From: Marinovum algicola
GTDB taxonomy: Bacteria; Pseudomonadota; Alphaproteobacteria; Rhodobacterales; Rhodobacteraceae
Reading direction: 5' to 3'
Length of the DNA: 64,000 nucleotides
NCBI RefSeq assembly: GCF_900109145.1
Contig: NZ_FNYY01000003.1
Location: forward strand, 248,001 to 312,000
The translations under genes and the position numbers were made by a program. The notes under the pieces were generated by a model. That model saw only the letters and a list, made by a program, of their open reading frames with translations. It was not told the origin of the DNA and made no database searches. The stretch's first letter is position 1; each line of letters begins with the position of its first letter. Below are positions 53,021-61,121 of the stretch, one piece after another.

Positions 53021-54412
53021 ATGACCGAAACCCGCACTGAAACCGACAGCTTCGGCCCGCTGGAAGTCCCTTCGGACAAGTATTGGGGCGCCCAGACCCA
53101 GCGTTCGATCCAGAACTTCCCGATCGGCTGGGAAAAGCAGCCGGTGGCCATCGTTCGCGCGCTCGGCGTGATCAAGAAGGCCTGTGCCATGGCCAACAAG
53201 GATCTGGGCAAGCTCGACGCGCCGATCGCCGATGCGATCATCCAGGCCGCCGGCGAGGTCTATGAGGGCAAGTTCGACGACAATTTCCCGCTGGTGGTCT
53301 GGCAGACCGGTTCGGGCACCCAGTCAAACATGAATTCCAACGAGGTGATCGGCAACCGCGCCATCGAGATCCTCGGCGGCCAGCTCGGTTCCAAGGATCC
53401 GGTTCACCCCAACGATCACTGCAACATGGGGCAAAGCTCCAACGACACCTTCCCCACCGCCATGCATATCGCCACCGCGATGACCGCGCATGACGTGCTG
53501 CTGCCCGGACTGGAGAAGCTCCATGCCGCGATGCAGAAGAAAGTCGAGGAATTCGACGGCATCATCAAGATCGGCCGCACCCACACCCAGGATGCGACAC
53601 CGCTGACGCTCTCCCAGGAATTCGGCGGCTATACCCATCAGATCGCCATGGGCATCCAGCGGGTCAAGGATGGCCTCGGCCGGATCTACGAGCTGGCGCA
53701 GGGCGGCACCGCCGTCGGCACTGGCCTCAACACGCCGGAAGGCTGGGGCGAGAAGGTCGCCGCCAACATGGCCGAGATCACCGGCCTGCCCTTTGTCACC
53801 GCGCCCAACAAGTTCGAAGCGCTGGCCGCGCATGACGCCATGGTCGAGATCTCCGGCCAGCTCAAGGTGGTTGCCGCCTCGCTGTTCAAGATCGCCAATG
53901 ACATCCGCCTGCTGGGCTCCGGCCCGCGCTGCGGTTTGGGCGAGCTGATCCTGCCGGAAAACGAGCCCGGCTCCTCGATCATGCCGGGCAAGGTCAATCC
54001 GACGCAATGCGAGGCGCTGACCCAGGTCTGCGCCCATGTCATGGGCAATGACGCGGCCGTCGGGTTTGCCGGTTCGCAGGGGCATTTCGAGCTCAATGTC
54101 TACAAGCCGATGATGGCCTATAACGTGCTTCAATCGATGCAACTTCTGGGCGACGCCGCCTCGGCCTTCACCGACAATCTTGTGGTCGGCCTCCAGGCCG
54201 ATCGCGACCGGATCGAAAAGCTGATGCGCGAGAGCCTGATGCTGGTGACCGCGCTGGCGCCGGAAATCGGCTATGACAATGCCACCACCGTCGCCAAGAC
54301 CGCGCACAAGAACAAGACCACGTTGAAGGAAGAGGCCATAAAACTGGGCTTCGTCGACGAAGAGACCTTTGAACGGGTGGTCCGCCCGGAAGACATGGTC
54401 GGCCCCAGGTAA
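53021..54412 (+). CDS. fumC: Class II fumarate hydratase
   Basis: A 463-residue enzyme of the TCA cycle, interconverting fumarate and malate. [39 protein letters not shown] and the signature [19 protein letters not shown] are all present. A GTATACAT site occurs 63 bases ahead of the ATG. The gene ends at a strong terminator. Confidence 0.97.
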   Translation: MTETRTETDSFGPLEVPSDKYWGAQTQRSIQNFPIGWEKQPVAIVRALGVIKKACAMANKDLGKLDAPIADAIIQAAGEVYEGKFDDNFPLVVWQTGSGTQSNMNSNEVIGNRAIEILGGQLGSKDPVHPNDHCNMGQSSNDTFPTAMHIATAMTAHDVLLPGLEKLHAAMQKKVEEFDGIIKIGRTHTQDATPLTLSQEFGGYTHQIAMGIQRVKDGLGRIYELAQGGTAVGTGLNTPEGWGEKVAANMAEITGLPFVTAPNKFEALAAHDAMVEISGQLKVVAASLFKIANDIRLLGSGPRCGLGELILPENEPGSSIMPGKVNPTQCEALTQVCAHVMGNDAAVGFAGSQGHFELNVYKPMMAYNVLQSMQLLGDAASAFTDNLVVGLQADRDRIEKLMRESLMLVTALAPEIGYDNATTVAKTAHKNKTTLKEEAIKLGFVDEETFERVVRPEDMVGPR

Positions 54413-54433
54413 GCCGGCCCTTCGAGCCCAGGA

Positions 54434-54464
54434 AACGCCCGGCACGCGCTTGCCGGGCGTTTTT
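54434..54464 (+). terminator. Rho-independent terminator of fumC
   Basis: A 9-bp stem CGCCCGGCA / TGCCGGGCG (54436-54444 and 54451-54459) with a 6-base loop, followed by five T residues, 23 bases after the stop. Confidence 0.92.
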
Positions 54465-54516
54465 CTTGACCTATGTCCATGCCTAGTTAAGGTTGTTTCG
54501 GCAGAACAGGCGAAGA

Positions 54517-54729
54517 ATGGCCAAGATCATCAATCTCAAGACCGCGCGCAAGCAGATAGCGCGCAAGAAAAAAGCCGCACAAGCTTCTGAAAACGCCGCG
54601 AAGTTTGGCCGGACATCCGGGCAGAAAGAGGCCGAGACCGCGGCTGCGGAGCGCCAGCGCCGCAGGTTGGATCAGGCCGAGATTGAATCGCCCCCTTCCG
54701 GTGCCAATGATGACACGAATTCGCCTTAA
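54517..54729 (+). CDS. DUF4169 family small protein
   Basis: A 70-residue, highly charged, helix-forming protein starting MAKIINLKTARKQIARKKKA, matching DUF4169. It is typically found between fumC and a ribbon-helix-helix gene in Rhodobacteraceae, as here. The ATG begins the conserved sequence; AGGCGAAG stands just ahead. The function is unknown; nucleic acid binding would suit the charge. Confidence 0.85.
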   Translation: MAKIINLKTARKQIARKKKAAQASENAAKFGRTSGQKEAETAAAERQRRRLDQAEIESPPSGANDDTNSP

Positions 54730-54901
54730 AGTTTTGTAGAACTCGAAAAAATTGCGTAGTCTGCGGGCCGCACCAGGTAAGGTTTCTGCCAGAACCTTCT
54801 GATAAGCCATGTTTTACAATCTCTGCCTGTACCGGTGGCGAAGCGTTCTGGCCAAAAGAGTCCGGTCCTGGGTGTGGCTTGCTGTTGTGGGGAAGCTTGT
54901 C

Positions 54902-55123
54902 ATGAACGGACGGCCCAAAAAACGATCACTGACGCTGCGGGGCCACCGCACGTCGGTCTCGCTCGAAGATGACTTCTGGCGTGCCTTTCGCGATATCGCC
55001 GATGAAAAAGGCCGGGCGATCAACGCCCTGGCCGCCGAGATCGACGAAGAGCGCGGCACCGATTGCGGGCTGGCCTCGGCCATCCGCCTGTTTGTGCTGC
55101 GCCACTATCGCAACGCCGCCTAA
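54902..55123 (+). CDS. Ribbon-helix-helix domain protein
   Basis: A 73-residue protein of the RHH_4 type: RTSVSLEDDFWRAFRDIADE followed by a short helix and SAIRLFVLRHYRN. It is probably a small DNA-binding regulator. The frame is open 31 codons upstream, but the ATG at 54902 matches the family N-terminus (MNGRPKKRSLTLRGHRTSVS). Its last bases overlap the stop of a convergent methyltransferase gene. Confidence 0.88.
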   Translation: MNGRPKKRSLTLRGHRTSVSLEDDFWRAFRDIADEKGRAINALAAEIDEERGTDCGLASAIRLFVLRHYRNAA

Positions 55124-55683
55124 AAGCCCTCTTTCTGCGCCAGCGCCCAGGCGCAGATCGGAAAGTGCTCGTCATTGCTCAGGTCGTCATGGTCACGGTC
55201 CAGGACCGGCGGCCATCTGCCCACCAGGTTGCGCAGCCCCGCCGCCCGGTTGCCCCATTGGTCGGCGACCACGTTGTCCTCGGAAAACCCGGCCTCGATC
55301 AACAGGTTGGCCAGGCCCCGCGCCGACCAGCGCGAGCAATCCACCGGCGCCGCGTGATACGGCACGAAAAACGGCACGGCGAGCCAGAAATAGCCGCCCG
55401 GTCGCAGCATTTCGCGTACATGGCGAATGGCGGCATATGGCCGGTCGAGATGTTCCCAGACCTGATTGGCCAGCACGATATCGCAGGTGATCGCCGCCCC
55501 GTCCTCCTGCAACGGCCCCTGACAGATGTCATGCGCGGGATAAAAAAGCGACCGGTAAGTCCTGAAGCCCAGCGGCTTGCCCCAGGTGCCCGAAATCTCG
55601 ACCGCATCGAGCCCCGCCGGCTCGAGCGTGCGGATCAGAATCCGGCTCTTCTTCTGCATGTAGACGCGGTTCAAGCTCGCCAC
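55120..55683 (-). CDS. SAM-dependent methyltransferase-like protein
   Basis: A 187-residue protein of the class I methyltransferase fold. The glycine-rich motif I is not clear, but CDIVLANQVWEHLDRPYAAI and REMLRPGGYFWLAVPFF are normal motif III-IV regions. The start is a GTG with GAGGGA ahead; an ATG eight codons in is possible. The substrate is unknown. It overlaps the RHH gene tail-to-tail by four bases. Confidence 0.8.
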   Translation of the reverse strand: MASLNRVYMQKKSRILIRTLEPAGLDAVEISGTWGKPLGFRTYRSLFYPAHDICQGPLQEDGAAITCDIVLANQVWEHLDRPYAAIRHVREMLRPGGYFWLAVPFFVPYHAAPVDCSRWSARGLANLLIEAGFSEDNVVADQWGNRAAGLRNLVGRWPPVLDRDHDDLSNDEHFPICAWALAQKEGF

Positions 55684-55790
55684 GAATGTCCCTCTGCTCC
55701 TGTCGTCCCGGCCCGGCCTGGCGGGCCTCGGGCGCCTCTCCGCCCGCCACTCGGCCGGATCAGGGCAGGGAAATACGGCATTTCTGTGGC

Positions 55791-55813
55791 GTCCCGGCCC
55801 TCCGCCCGGGGTC
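55791..55813. repeat. REP-like core, degenerate copy 5
   Basis: GTCCCGGCCCTCCGCCCGGG is followed by GTC. It is an imperfect palindrome in the gap between the methyltransferase and patatin genes, with a related GTCCCGGCCCGGCCTGGCGG at about 55706. Confidence 0.4.
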
Positions 55814-55830
55814 AGGCTGGCCAGCGGTGC

Positions 55831-56871
55831 TCAGGCAAACATCTGGCGCAGCGCCAAGGTCTGTCTTTGCCCCAGATCCGTGCCATGGGCGTCCAGGAAT
55901 CCTTCGGCCGCCGCGGCCCCGGCGTCATGCAGCTGGCCGATCACCGTCGCGAGCGGCACCAGCTTGGTGGCAACGCTGAGATCGTTCATCAGCGCGTCAT
56001 CGGCGATCATGTGAATGCGGGCGTTTTTCATGCTGCCGTCTTCGATCTTGCCCTGGCCGATCAGCCGCTGGACAAAATCGATGGCGCGCAGCTCGCGCAG
56101 AAGCGAGGAATTGAAGCTGATCTCGTTGATCCGGTTCTGGATATCCTGGGCGCTGCGCGGCACTGCGCGGCGTTCGATCGGATTGATGTTGATGATCACG
56201 ATGTCATCGGGCAACGCGGGGTCGAACAGCGGAAACAGCGCCGGGTTGCCGGTATAGCCGCCGTCCCAATAGGCCTCGGTGGTGCCGTCGGGCTGGGCGA
56301 TCTCGACCGCCTGAAACAGCGTCGGCAGGCAGGCCGAGGCCAGGATCACGTCGGTGTTGATCTCGTCACCGGTAAAGACCTGCACCTTTCCGTCGCGCAC
56401 CCGGGTGGCGCAGATGTGAAGATCCGGGCCCTGCCCCTCGTCACAGACCCGGCCATAGTCGAAATGACCGACCACCTTGGCCAGCGGATTCTGGTAGAAC
56501 GGCCCATAGGCATAAGGCGAGACCACCCGGCTCAGGGTGTCGACAAAGGCAAAGGCGGGCGAGGCCTCGATCGCACGCGCGACAAAATAGGGATCGGGAA
56601 CAAAGTTCTCCATCCAGGCCGGGATGCGCATGTCGCCCAGCCCGCTGACCTCGTTCCAGAGCGCGCGCAGGCTCTCGCGGGCGCCCGCGCGGCCATTGGC
56701 AACCCAGCCGGATTTCAGCGCGGCGCCATTGAGCGCCCCCGCCGAGGTGCCCGAGATGCCGGCAATCTCGATCCACTCCTCTTCGAGCAGCCGGTCGAGC
56801 ACCCCCCAGGTAAAGGCGCCATGCGCGCCGCCGCCCTGCAAGGCCAGATTGATCCGCACGGTCTCGGGCAA
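55831..56871 (-). CDS. Patatin-like phospholipase
   Basis: A 346-residue lipid acyl hydrolase. The oxyanion hole is GGGAHGAFTWGVLD near residue 13, the nucleophile Ser lies in GISGTSAGALNG (GxSxG), and the catalytic Asp in DGGYTG. No signal peptide is seen. The first in-frame start is a TTG directly after a stop codon; a GTG four codons in is the only nearby alternative. The gene follows bdhA at 104 bases and may be linked to polyhydroxybutyrate or lipid turnover. Confidence 0.88.
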   Translation of the reverse strand: MPETVRINLALQGGGAHGAFTWGVLDRLLEEEWIEIAGISGTSAGALNGAALKSGWVANGRAGARESLRALWNEVSGLGDMRIPAWMENFVPDPYFVARAIEASPAFAFVDTLSRVVSPYAYGPFYQNPLAKVVGHFDYGRVCDEGQGPDLHICATRVRDGKVQVFTGDEINTDVILASACLPTLFQAVEIAQPDGTTEAYWDGGYTGNPALFPLFDPALPDDIVIININPIERRAVPRSAQDIQNRINEISFNSSLLRELRAIDFVQRLIGQGKIEDGSMKNARIHMIADDALMNDLSVATKLVPLATVIGQLHDAGAAAAEGFLDAHGTDLGQRQTLALRQMFA

Positions 56872-56975
56872 TCACCTATCCACTTCTTCTGTTTGGAAAC
56901 CCCCTTGGGGGGCAGGCCGGAGGGCCCGGCAGGCCCGCCTTTCTGAACCTACGGGCAAGGCCCGCAGCCGCGCCC

Positions 56976-57749
56976 TCAGAGCGCGGTCCAGCCGCCGTCG
57001 ACGCTGATCGTGGTGCCGGTGATCTGTGCCGCCGCGTCGGAACAAAGGAACACCGCGGTGCCGCCGATCTGTTCGGTGGTGGCAAATTCCTTCGAAGGCT
57101 GGCGCTCGAGGATGACCTTCTGCTTGGCCTCTTCCTCGGTCATGGCGTATTTCTTCGCGGTGTCGGGGATCTGGCTTTCGACCAGCGGCGTCAGCACATA
57201 GCCTGGGCAGATCGCATTGGCGGTGATCTCCTCACGTGCGCATTCCAGCGCCACGGTCTTGGTCATGCCGACAACGCCGTGCTTGGCCGTCACATAGGCC
57301 GATTTGTACGGCGAGGCGGTCAGCCCATGGGCGCTGGCGATATTGATCACCCGGCCCCAGCCCGCCTTGCGCATCAACGGCAGCGCCACGGCGGTGGTGT
57401 GAAAGGCCGAGGACATGTTGATCGCGATGATCGCGTCCCATTTGTCCTGGGGGAATTCATCGATCGGTGCCACATGCTGGATGCCGGCGTTGTTCACCAG
57501 GATGTCGCAGACCCCGGCCTGCTCGATCAGCGCGCGGCACTCCGCGCCCTTGGACATGTCAGCTTTGATATACCTCGCGGTCACGCCGAACTCTTCGCCA
57601 AGCGCGCGCGCCAGGGCGTGATCTTCGTCGCGGTCGGTAAAGGAGTTGAGCACCACATCGGCGCCGGCCCTGGCCAACTCGCGCGCCACGCCAAGCCCGA
57701 TGCCAGAATTCGATCCCGTGATAACAGCCGTCTTGCCCTTGAGCGTCAT
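56976..57749 (-). CDS. bdhA: 3-hydroxybutyrate dehydrogenase
   Basis: A 257-residue short-chain dehydrogenase: cofactor motif TGSNSGIGLGVA, NNAGIQHVAPIDEF, catalytic YVTAKHGVVG, and C-terminal TISVDGGWTAL. The sequence is the BdhA type, which oxidises D-3-hydroxybutyrate to acetoacetate, consistent with polyhydroxybutyrate use. The ATG at 57749 starts MTLKGKTAVITG; eleven upstream codons are open but unlikely. BKACE at the window start also yields acetoacetate, but the genes are far apart. Confidence 0.93.
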   Translation of the reverse strand: MTLKGKTAVITGSNSGIGLGVARELARAGADVVLNSFTDRDEDHALARALGEEFGVTARYIKADMSKGAECRALIEQAGVCDILVNNAGIQHVAPIDEFPQDKWDAIIAINMSSAFHTTAVALPLMRKAGWGRVINIASAHGLTASPYKSAYVTAKHGVVGMTKTVALECAREEITANAICPGYVLTPLVESQIPDTAKKYAMTEEEAKQKVILERQPSKEFATTEQIGGTAVFLCSDAAAQITGTTISVDGGWTAL

Positions 57750-57872
57750 GATCCGCGTTCCCTTGATGCCGTGATTCTGCACCGCAGCCTAGTCGCTGCA
57801 TTTGCAAAAGGCCAAGGGGTTGCGCCGGGCGCGCACATCGCTAAGAGGCAGATCTGCTTGGGTTTTGGGCAG

Positions 57873-57902
57873 AAAAAAACCCCGGCACGAAGCCGGGGTT
57901 AA
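57873..57902 (-). terminator. Strong rho-independent terminator, minus strand
   Basis: On the minus strand a 9-bp stem AACCCCGGC / GCCGGGGTT (57892-57900 with 57878-57886) with a 5-base loop is followed by seven T residues. It is downstream of no recognised gene, only of the unit at 57899-58025. Confidence 0.85.
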
Positions 57903-58003
57903 GTTATTGAGGCAGGTTTCATACAGGCAAGAAACCTATCGAGCAGTGCCCCCTTTATAAGCAATCTCGCGCCGGTATCCAAGCTAAAAGTTTGAAAAGG
58001 CAT
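57899..58003 (-). CDS. Possible 34-residue small protein
   Basis: ATG at 58003 with GGGGGA four bases ahead. The product starts MPFQTFSLDTGARLLIKGAL and ends ACMKPASIT. The stop codon merges into the terminator stem. It has no family I recognise. Coding is not certain: the unit could equally be a non-coding RNA. Confidence 0.35.
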   Translation of the reverse strand: MPFQTFSLDTGARLLIKGALLDRFLACMKPASIT

Positions 58004-58031
58004 AAATCCCCCGTTAAGGTCCGAGGCCAAT

Positions 58032-58061
58032 AATATAAGGCATGCGGGAGATTGTTGCCAA
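58032..58061 (-). promoter_or_regulatory. Putative promoter of the small transcript
   Basis: Minus strand: -35 TTGGCA (58061-58056), 18-base spacer, -10 TATATT (58037-58032). It overlaps the start of the rightward binding-protein gene, so the two would compete for polymerase. Confidence 0.5.
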
Positions 58062-59880
58062 AATGCGTCCAGTTTTTTTCCGTCACCTCGCCGCCGCGGG
58101 TGCCGCAGCGGCACTGATGTCCGTCGCCGGATTCGCCTGGGCCGCGCCTCAGCATGGCATAGCTATGTACGGAGACCCGGCCCTTCCCCCAGATTTTGAG
58201 CATCTGCCCTATGCCAATCCCGATGCGCCCACCGGCGGGCGTATCGTCACCGGCGAGACCGGCGGCTTCGACAGCCTCAATCCGCATATCGCCAAGGGCT
58301 CGGTTCCCTGGCAGTTGCGGTTTCTGGCCTACGAGAGCCTGTTGGGCCGGAGCTGGGATGAACCCTTCTCGCTCTACGGGCTTTTGGCCGAATCGATAGA
58401 GGTCGGGCCGAATCGAGGCTGGGCGGAATTCACCCTGCGCGAAGAGGCGCGGTTCTCGGATGGCAGCCCGGTCACTGTCGAAGACGTGATGTGGTCTTAC
58501 GAGACGCTCGGCACCGAGGGCCACCCGCGCTACCACGGGCTGTGGAACAAGATCGAGACCATGGAGCAGACCGGTCCGCGCAAGATCCGCTTTACCTTCG
58601 CTGAAGAGGACCGGGAACTGGCGCTGCTGGTCGGCATGCGGCCGATCCTGAAAAAGGCGCAGTGGCAGGACAAGGATTTCACCCGCTCCGGGCTCGACAA
58701 TATCCCGGTCTCGACCGCGCCTTACGTGATCGAGGATTTCGAGGCTGGCCGCTTCGTCTCGCTCAAGCGCAACCCCGAGTATTGGGGCAAGGATCTGCCC
58801 TTCCGCCGCGGCACCAACGTGATCGACGAGATCCGCATGGAGTTCTACGGCGACGGCTCGGTCGCCTTCGAGGCCTTCAAGGCCGGCGAGGTCACCACCA
58901 ACCGCGAATTCAACGGCGGCAAATGGGAGACGCAGTATGATTTCCCGGCCTTCGAACGCGGCGATGTGATCAAATCGGTGATCCCGCATCAGCGGCCCTC
59001 GGGCATCACCGGTTTCGTGATGAACACCCGCCGCGAGATCTTTCAGGACTGGCGGGTCCGCGACGCGCTGATCCATGCCTTCAACTTCGAATACATCAAC
59101 GAGACGCTCACCGGCGGCGAACAGCCGCGCATCACCTCGTATTACTCGAATTCGGTGCTGGCGATGCGGGACGGCCCGGCCGAGGGGCTGGTGGCCGAGT
59201 TTCTCGAGCCTTTCGAGGACGAGCTGCTGCCCGGCGCGCTCGAGGGATACGCCCTGCCCCAGGCCGATGGCTCGGCCCGCAACCGCAAGAACATCGCCAA
59301 GGCAATGGACTTGCTGGAACAGGCTGGCTGGACGGTGCAGGACGGCGTGATGAAGAACGCCGAAGGCCAGCCCTTCCGCTTCGAAATCCTGCTCAGCCAG
59401 GGCGCGAACGAAGAGCAATCGATGATCGACCTCTATACCCAGGCGCTCGAACGGCTGGGCATCAGCCCGACGGTCACGGTGGTCGACAGCGCGCAGTACA
59501 AGGACCGCACCAACGACTACGACTTCGACATGACCTATTACCGGGTCGGCGTTTCGCTCAGCCCGGGCAACGAGCAGCGCCTCTACTGGGGCAGCGAGGG
59601 CGTCGAGGCGCCGGGCACCAAGAACTGGATGGGGATGAATTCGCCGGCGGCCGAGGCGATGATCGACAAGCTGGTCAATTCCGAAAGCCGCGAGCAATTC
59701 CTCGCCTCGGTACGGGCGCTTGACCGGGTGCTGACCGCCGGGCGCTATGTGATCCCGATCTATCAGTTCAACATCAGCCGGATTGCACATGTAAAGGAAC
59801 TCAAGTACCCCGCGCACATCCCGATGTACGGCGACTGGATCGGCTGGCAGCCTGACGTCTGGTGGTATGAAGAGGACTGA
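58042..59880 (+). CDS. Family 5 extracellular solute-binding protein (YejA-like)
   Basis: A 612-residue periplasmic binding protein with a signal peptide ending WAAPQ. The segments GIAMYGDPALPPDFEHLPYA, GGFDSLNPHIAKG and GRSWDEPFSLYGLLAESIE are typical of YejA-type receptors for peptides and microcin-like compounds. No permease or ATPase genes follow, so it must share a transporter encoded elsewhere. A second ATG at 58063 begins the signal peptide proper and may be the real start; neither start has a good ribosome site. Confidence 0.9.
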   Translation: MREIVAKMRPVFFRHLAAAGAAAALMSVAGFAWAAPQHGIAMYGDPALPPDFEHLPYANPDAPTGGRIVTGETGGFDSLNPHIAKGSVPWQLRFLAYESLLGRSWDEPFSLYGLLAESIEVGPNRGWAEFTLREEARFSDGSPVTVEDVMWSYETLGTEGHPRYHGLWNKIETMEQTGPRKIRFTFAEEDRELALLVGMRPILKKAQWQDKDFTRSGLDNIPVSTAPYVIEDFEAGRFVSLKRNPEYWGKDLPFRRGTNVIDEIRMEFYGDGSVAFEAFKAGEVTTNREFNGGKWETQYDFPAFERGDVIKSVIPHQRPSGITGFVMNTRREIFQDWRVRDALIHAFNFEYINETLTGGEQPRITSYYSNSVLAMRDGPAEGLVAEFLEPFEDELLPGALEGYALPQADGSARNRKNIAKAMDLLEQAGWTVQDGVMKNAEGQPFRFEILLSQGANEEQSMIDLYTQALERLGISPTVTVVDSAQYKDRTNDYDFDMTYYRVGVSLSPGNEQRLYWGSEGVEAPGTKNWMGMNSPAAEAMIDKLVNSESREQFLASVRALDRVLTAGRYVIPIYQFNISRIAHVKELKYPAHIPMYGDWIGWQPDVWWYEED

Positions 59881-59883
59881 TCA

Positions 59884-60000
59884 TTGCGTTGCATTCTCCT
59901 GATTGTCGCATGCGGCACGCTTGTCGCCTGCGGCCCGGTCAAGGCGGTCATCAAGGCGCCGGTCAACGCCGCCGACGCGGTGGTCGATACCCTGCTCTGA
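59884..60000 (+). CDS. Very small lipoprotein (38 aa)
   Basis: A 38-residue product from a TTG at 59884, three bases after the binding-protein stop. A signal peptide MRCILLIVACGTLVACG ends in the lipobox LVAC, leaving a mature peptide of about 23 residues (CGPVKAVIKAPVNAADAVVD start). I recall similar tiny lipoproteins in other Rhodobacteraceae. It is probably translated by coupling from the preceding gene. The function is unknown. Confidence 0.6.
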   Translation: MRCILLIVACGTLVACGPVKAVIKAPVNAADAVVDTLL

Positions 60001-60075
60001 CCTACGGAACCATGGCGGTGGCGCCACGCGCCGCCGCCCTTGCCGGTTTATATTCGAATTTTCCGATAATGACGC

Positions 60076-60103
60076 TTGAGGCGTTGCCGCGACATGCTAA
60101 GGT
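60076..60103 (+). promoter_or_regulatory. Putative promoter for the 77-residue gene
   Basis: -35 TTGAGG (60076-60081), 16-base spacer, -10 TAAGGT (60098-60103), 38 bases before the ATG at 60142. Confidence 0.45.
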
Positions 60104-60141
60104 CCGTTCAGCGAGGGGCGATCTTGACATAGGGCGCCATT

Positions 60142-60375
60142 ATGGACTGGAACGATATAAGCACGAACTGGACCGACAGCTTCAAACGGCTGAAGTCCCG
60201 CTTTCCGCGCATCGACGAACAGAAGCTCGGCGACGAGCCGGTGCGTCGTGACGTGCTTGCCGCGCATCTGGCGCATCAGCACGACCTGACCGAGCTTGAG
60301 GCCGAAGAGGAACTGCGCGACTGGGCCTATGTTCAAAGCCTCGCCCGCCAGGCCAGCGAGCTCGAGGCCGGCTGA
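60142..60375 (+). CDS. Small conserved hypothetical protein (77 aa)
   Basis: A 77-residue charged, helical protein beginning MDWNDISTNWTDSFKRLKSR. The start is reminiscent of CsbD-like stress proteins (MNWDxIxGNW), but the rest does not follow that family, so no assignment is made. It ends LARQASELEAG. A promoter candidate stands ahead. It is single and convergent with the XRE-cupin gene. Confidence 0.7.
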   Translation: MDWNDISTNWTDSFKRLKSRFPRIDEQKLGDEPVRRDVLAAHLAHQHDLTELEAEEELRDWAYVQSLARQASELEAG

Positions 60376-60429
60376 GCCCGCGCTCTGACGGCCCGCTCCG
60401 GTCTCTGACCTTCCGCTCCGGCCAACCTG

Positions 60430-61056
60430 TCACGCCAGCGATGTCACCCAGAGGATGGTGGCGTCATCCTGGCTGACGGAGATGACGTTGTGGCCCATGG
60501 TGGCATCGTAATAGGCGCTGTCGCCGCGGCGCATCTCAATCGGCTCGTAGAACTCGGTGTACAGCTTGATCGCCCCGGTCAGCACATACAGAAACTCTTC
60601 CCCGTCATGGCGCACCCAGCCGTCGAATTCCGCCAGGTCGCGGGCCCGGATGCGGGCGCGATACGGCAGCATCTGTTTCTTGGTCAGCCCTTCGGCCAGC
60701 AGCGCATGCTCATAGGTGGTCGTGGCATGTGCCGCACCCTCGCCCGAACGGGTGACCGACATCCGGCCGTTGACCTTTTCGTTCTGCGGCTGGGTAAAGA
60801 GCTGCGGCACCGTGATGCCCAGCCCCTGCGCCAGCTTCTTGAGCGCGTCATAGGTGGGCGACATCTGGCCGTTTTCGATCTTGGACAGCGTCGACCGCGC
60901 CAGGCCCGCCTTCTTGGCGGCCTGTTCCAGCGTCCAGCCGTGGCCCTTGCGCAGCTCGCGCACACGCTCGCCCAGATCGAGCGGCTCGGTATGGATCGGC
61001 TCGCCGGTCTTGTCGCGGGCGACGCGGATCAACTGCGCATTGTCTTCTTTCGTCAT
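60430..61056 (-). CDS. XRE-family regulator with C-terminal cupin domain
   Basis: A 208-residue regulator. The HTH_3 domain (about 28-85) contains GWTLEQAAKKAGLARSTLSK, and the cupin domain (about 130-205) holds FDGWVRHDGEEFLYVLTGAI and GDSAYYDATMGHNVIS. Relatives (PuuR/SutR type) sense small molecules through the cupin. It is transcribed divergently from the acyl-CoA ligase gene, 65 bases away, and may control it. Confidence 0.92.
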   Translation of the reverse strand: MTKEDNAQLIRVARDKTGEPIHTEPLDLGERVRELRKGHGWTLEQAAKKAGLARSTLSKIENGQMSPTYDALKKLAQGLGITVPQLFTQPQNEKVNGRMSVTRSGEGAAHATTTYEHALLAEGLTKKQMLPYRARIRARDLAEFDGWVRHDGEEFLYVLTGAIKLYTEFYEPIEMRRGDSAYYDATMGHNVISVSQDDATILWVTSLA

Positions 61057-61121
61057 GCAAATGCTATAGGCAGGCTTGGCCGCGCTTGCAACTCTGCCTG
61101 CGCTTACCTAGGCCTTGCGCC

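Larger units (their letters stand above)
57873..58025 (-). ncRNA. Candidate small transcript (sRNA or small mRNA)
   Basis: A promoter-to-terminator unit of about 150 bases on the minus strand in the bdhA/yejA-like gap. It contains a second hairpin, AGGTTTC / GAAACCT (57914-57920 and 57931-57937), just before the terminator. It may be a structured sRNA or carry the 34-codon frame at 57899-58003. The start is estimated from the promoter. Confidence 0.5.
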
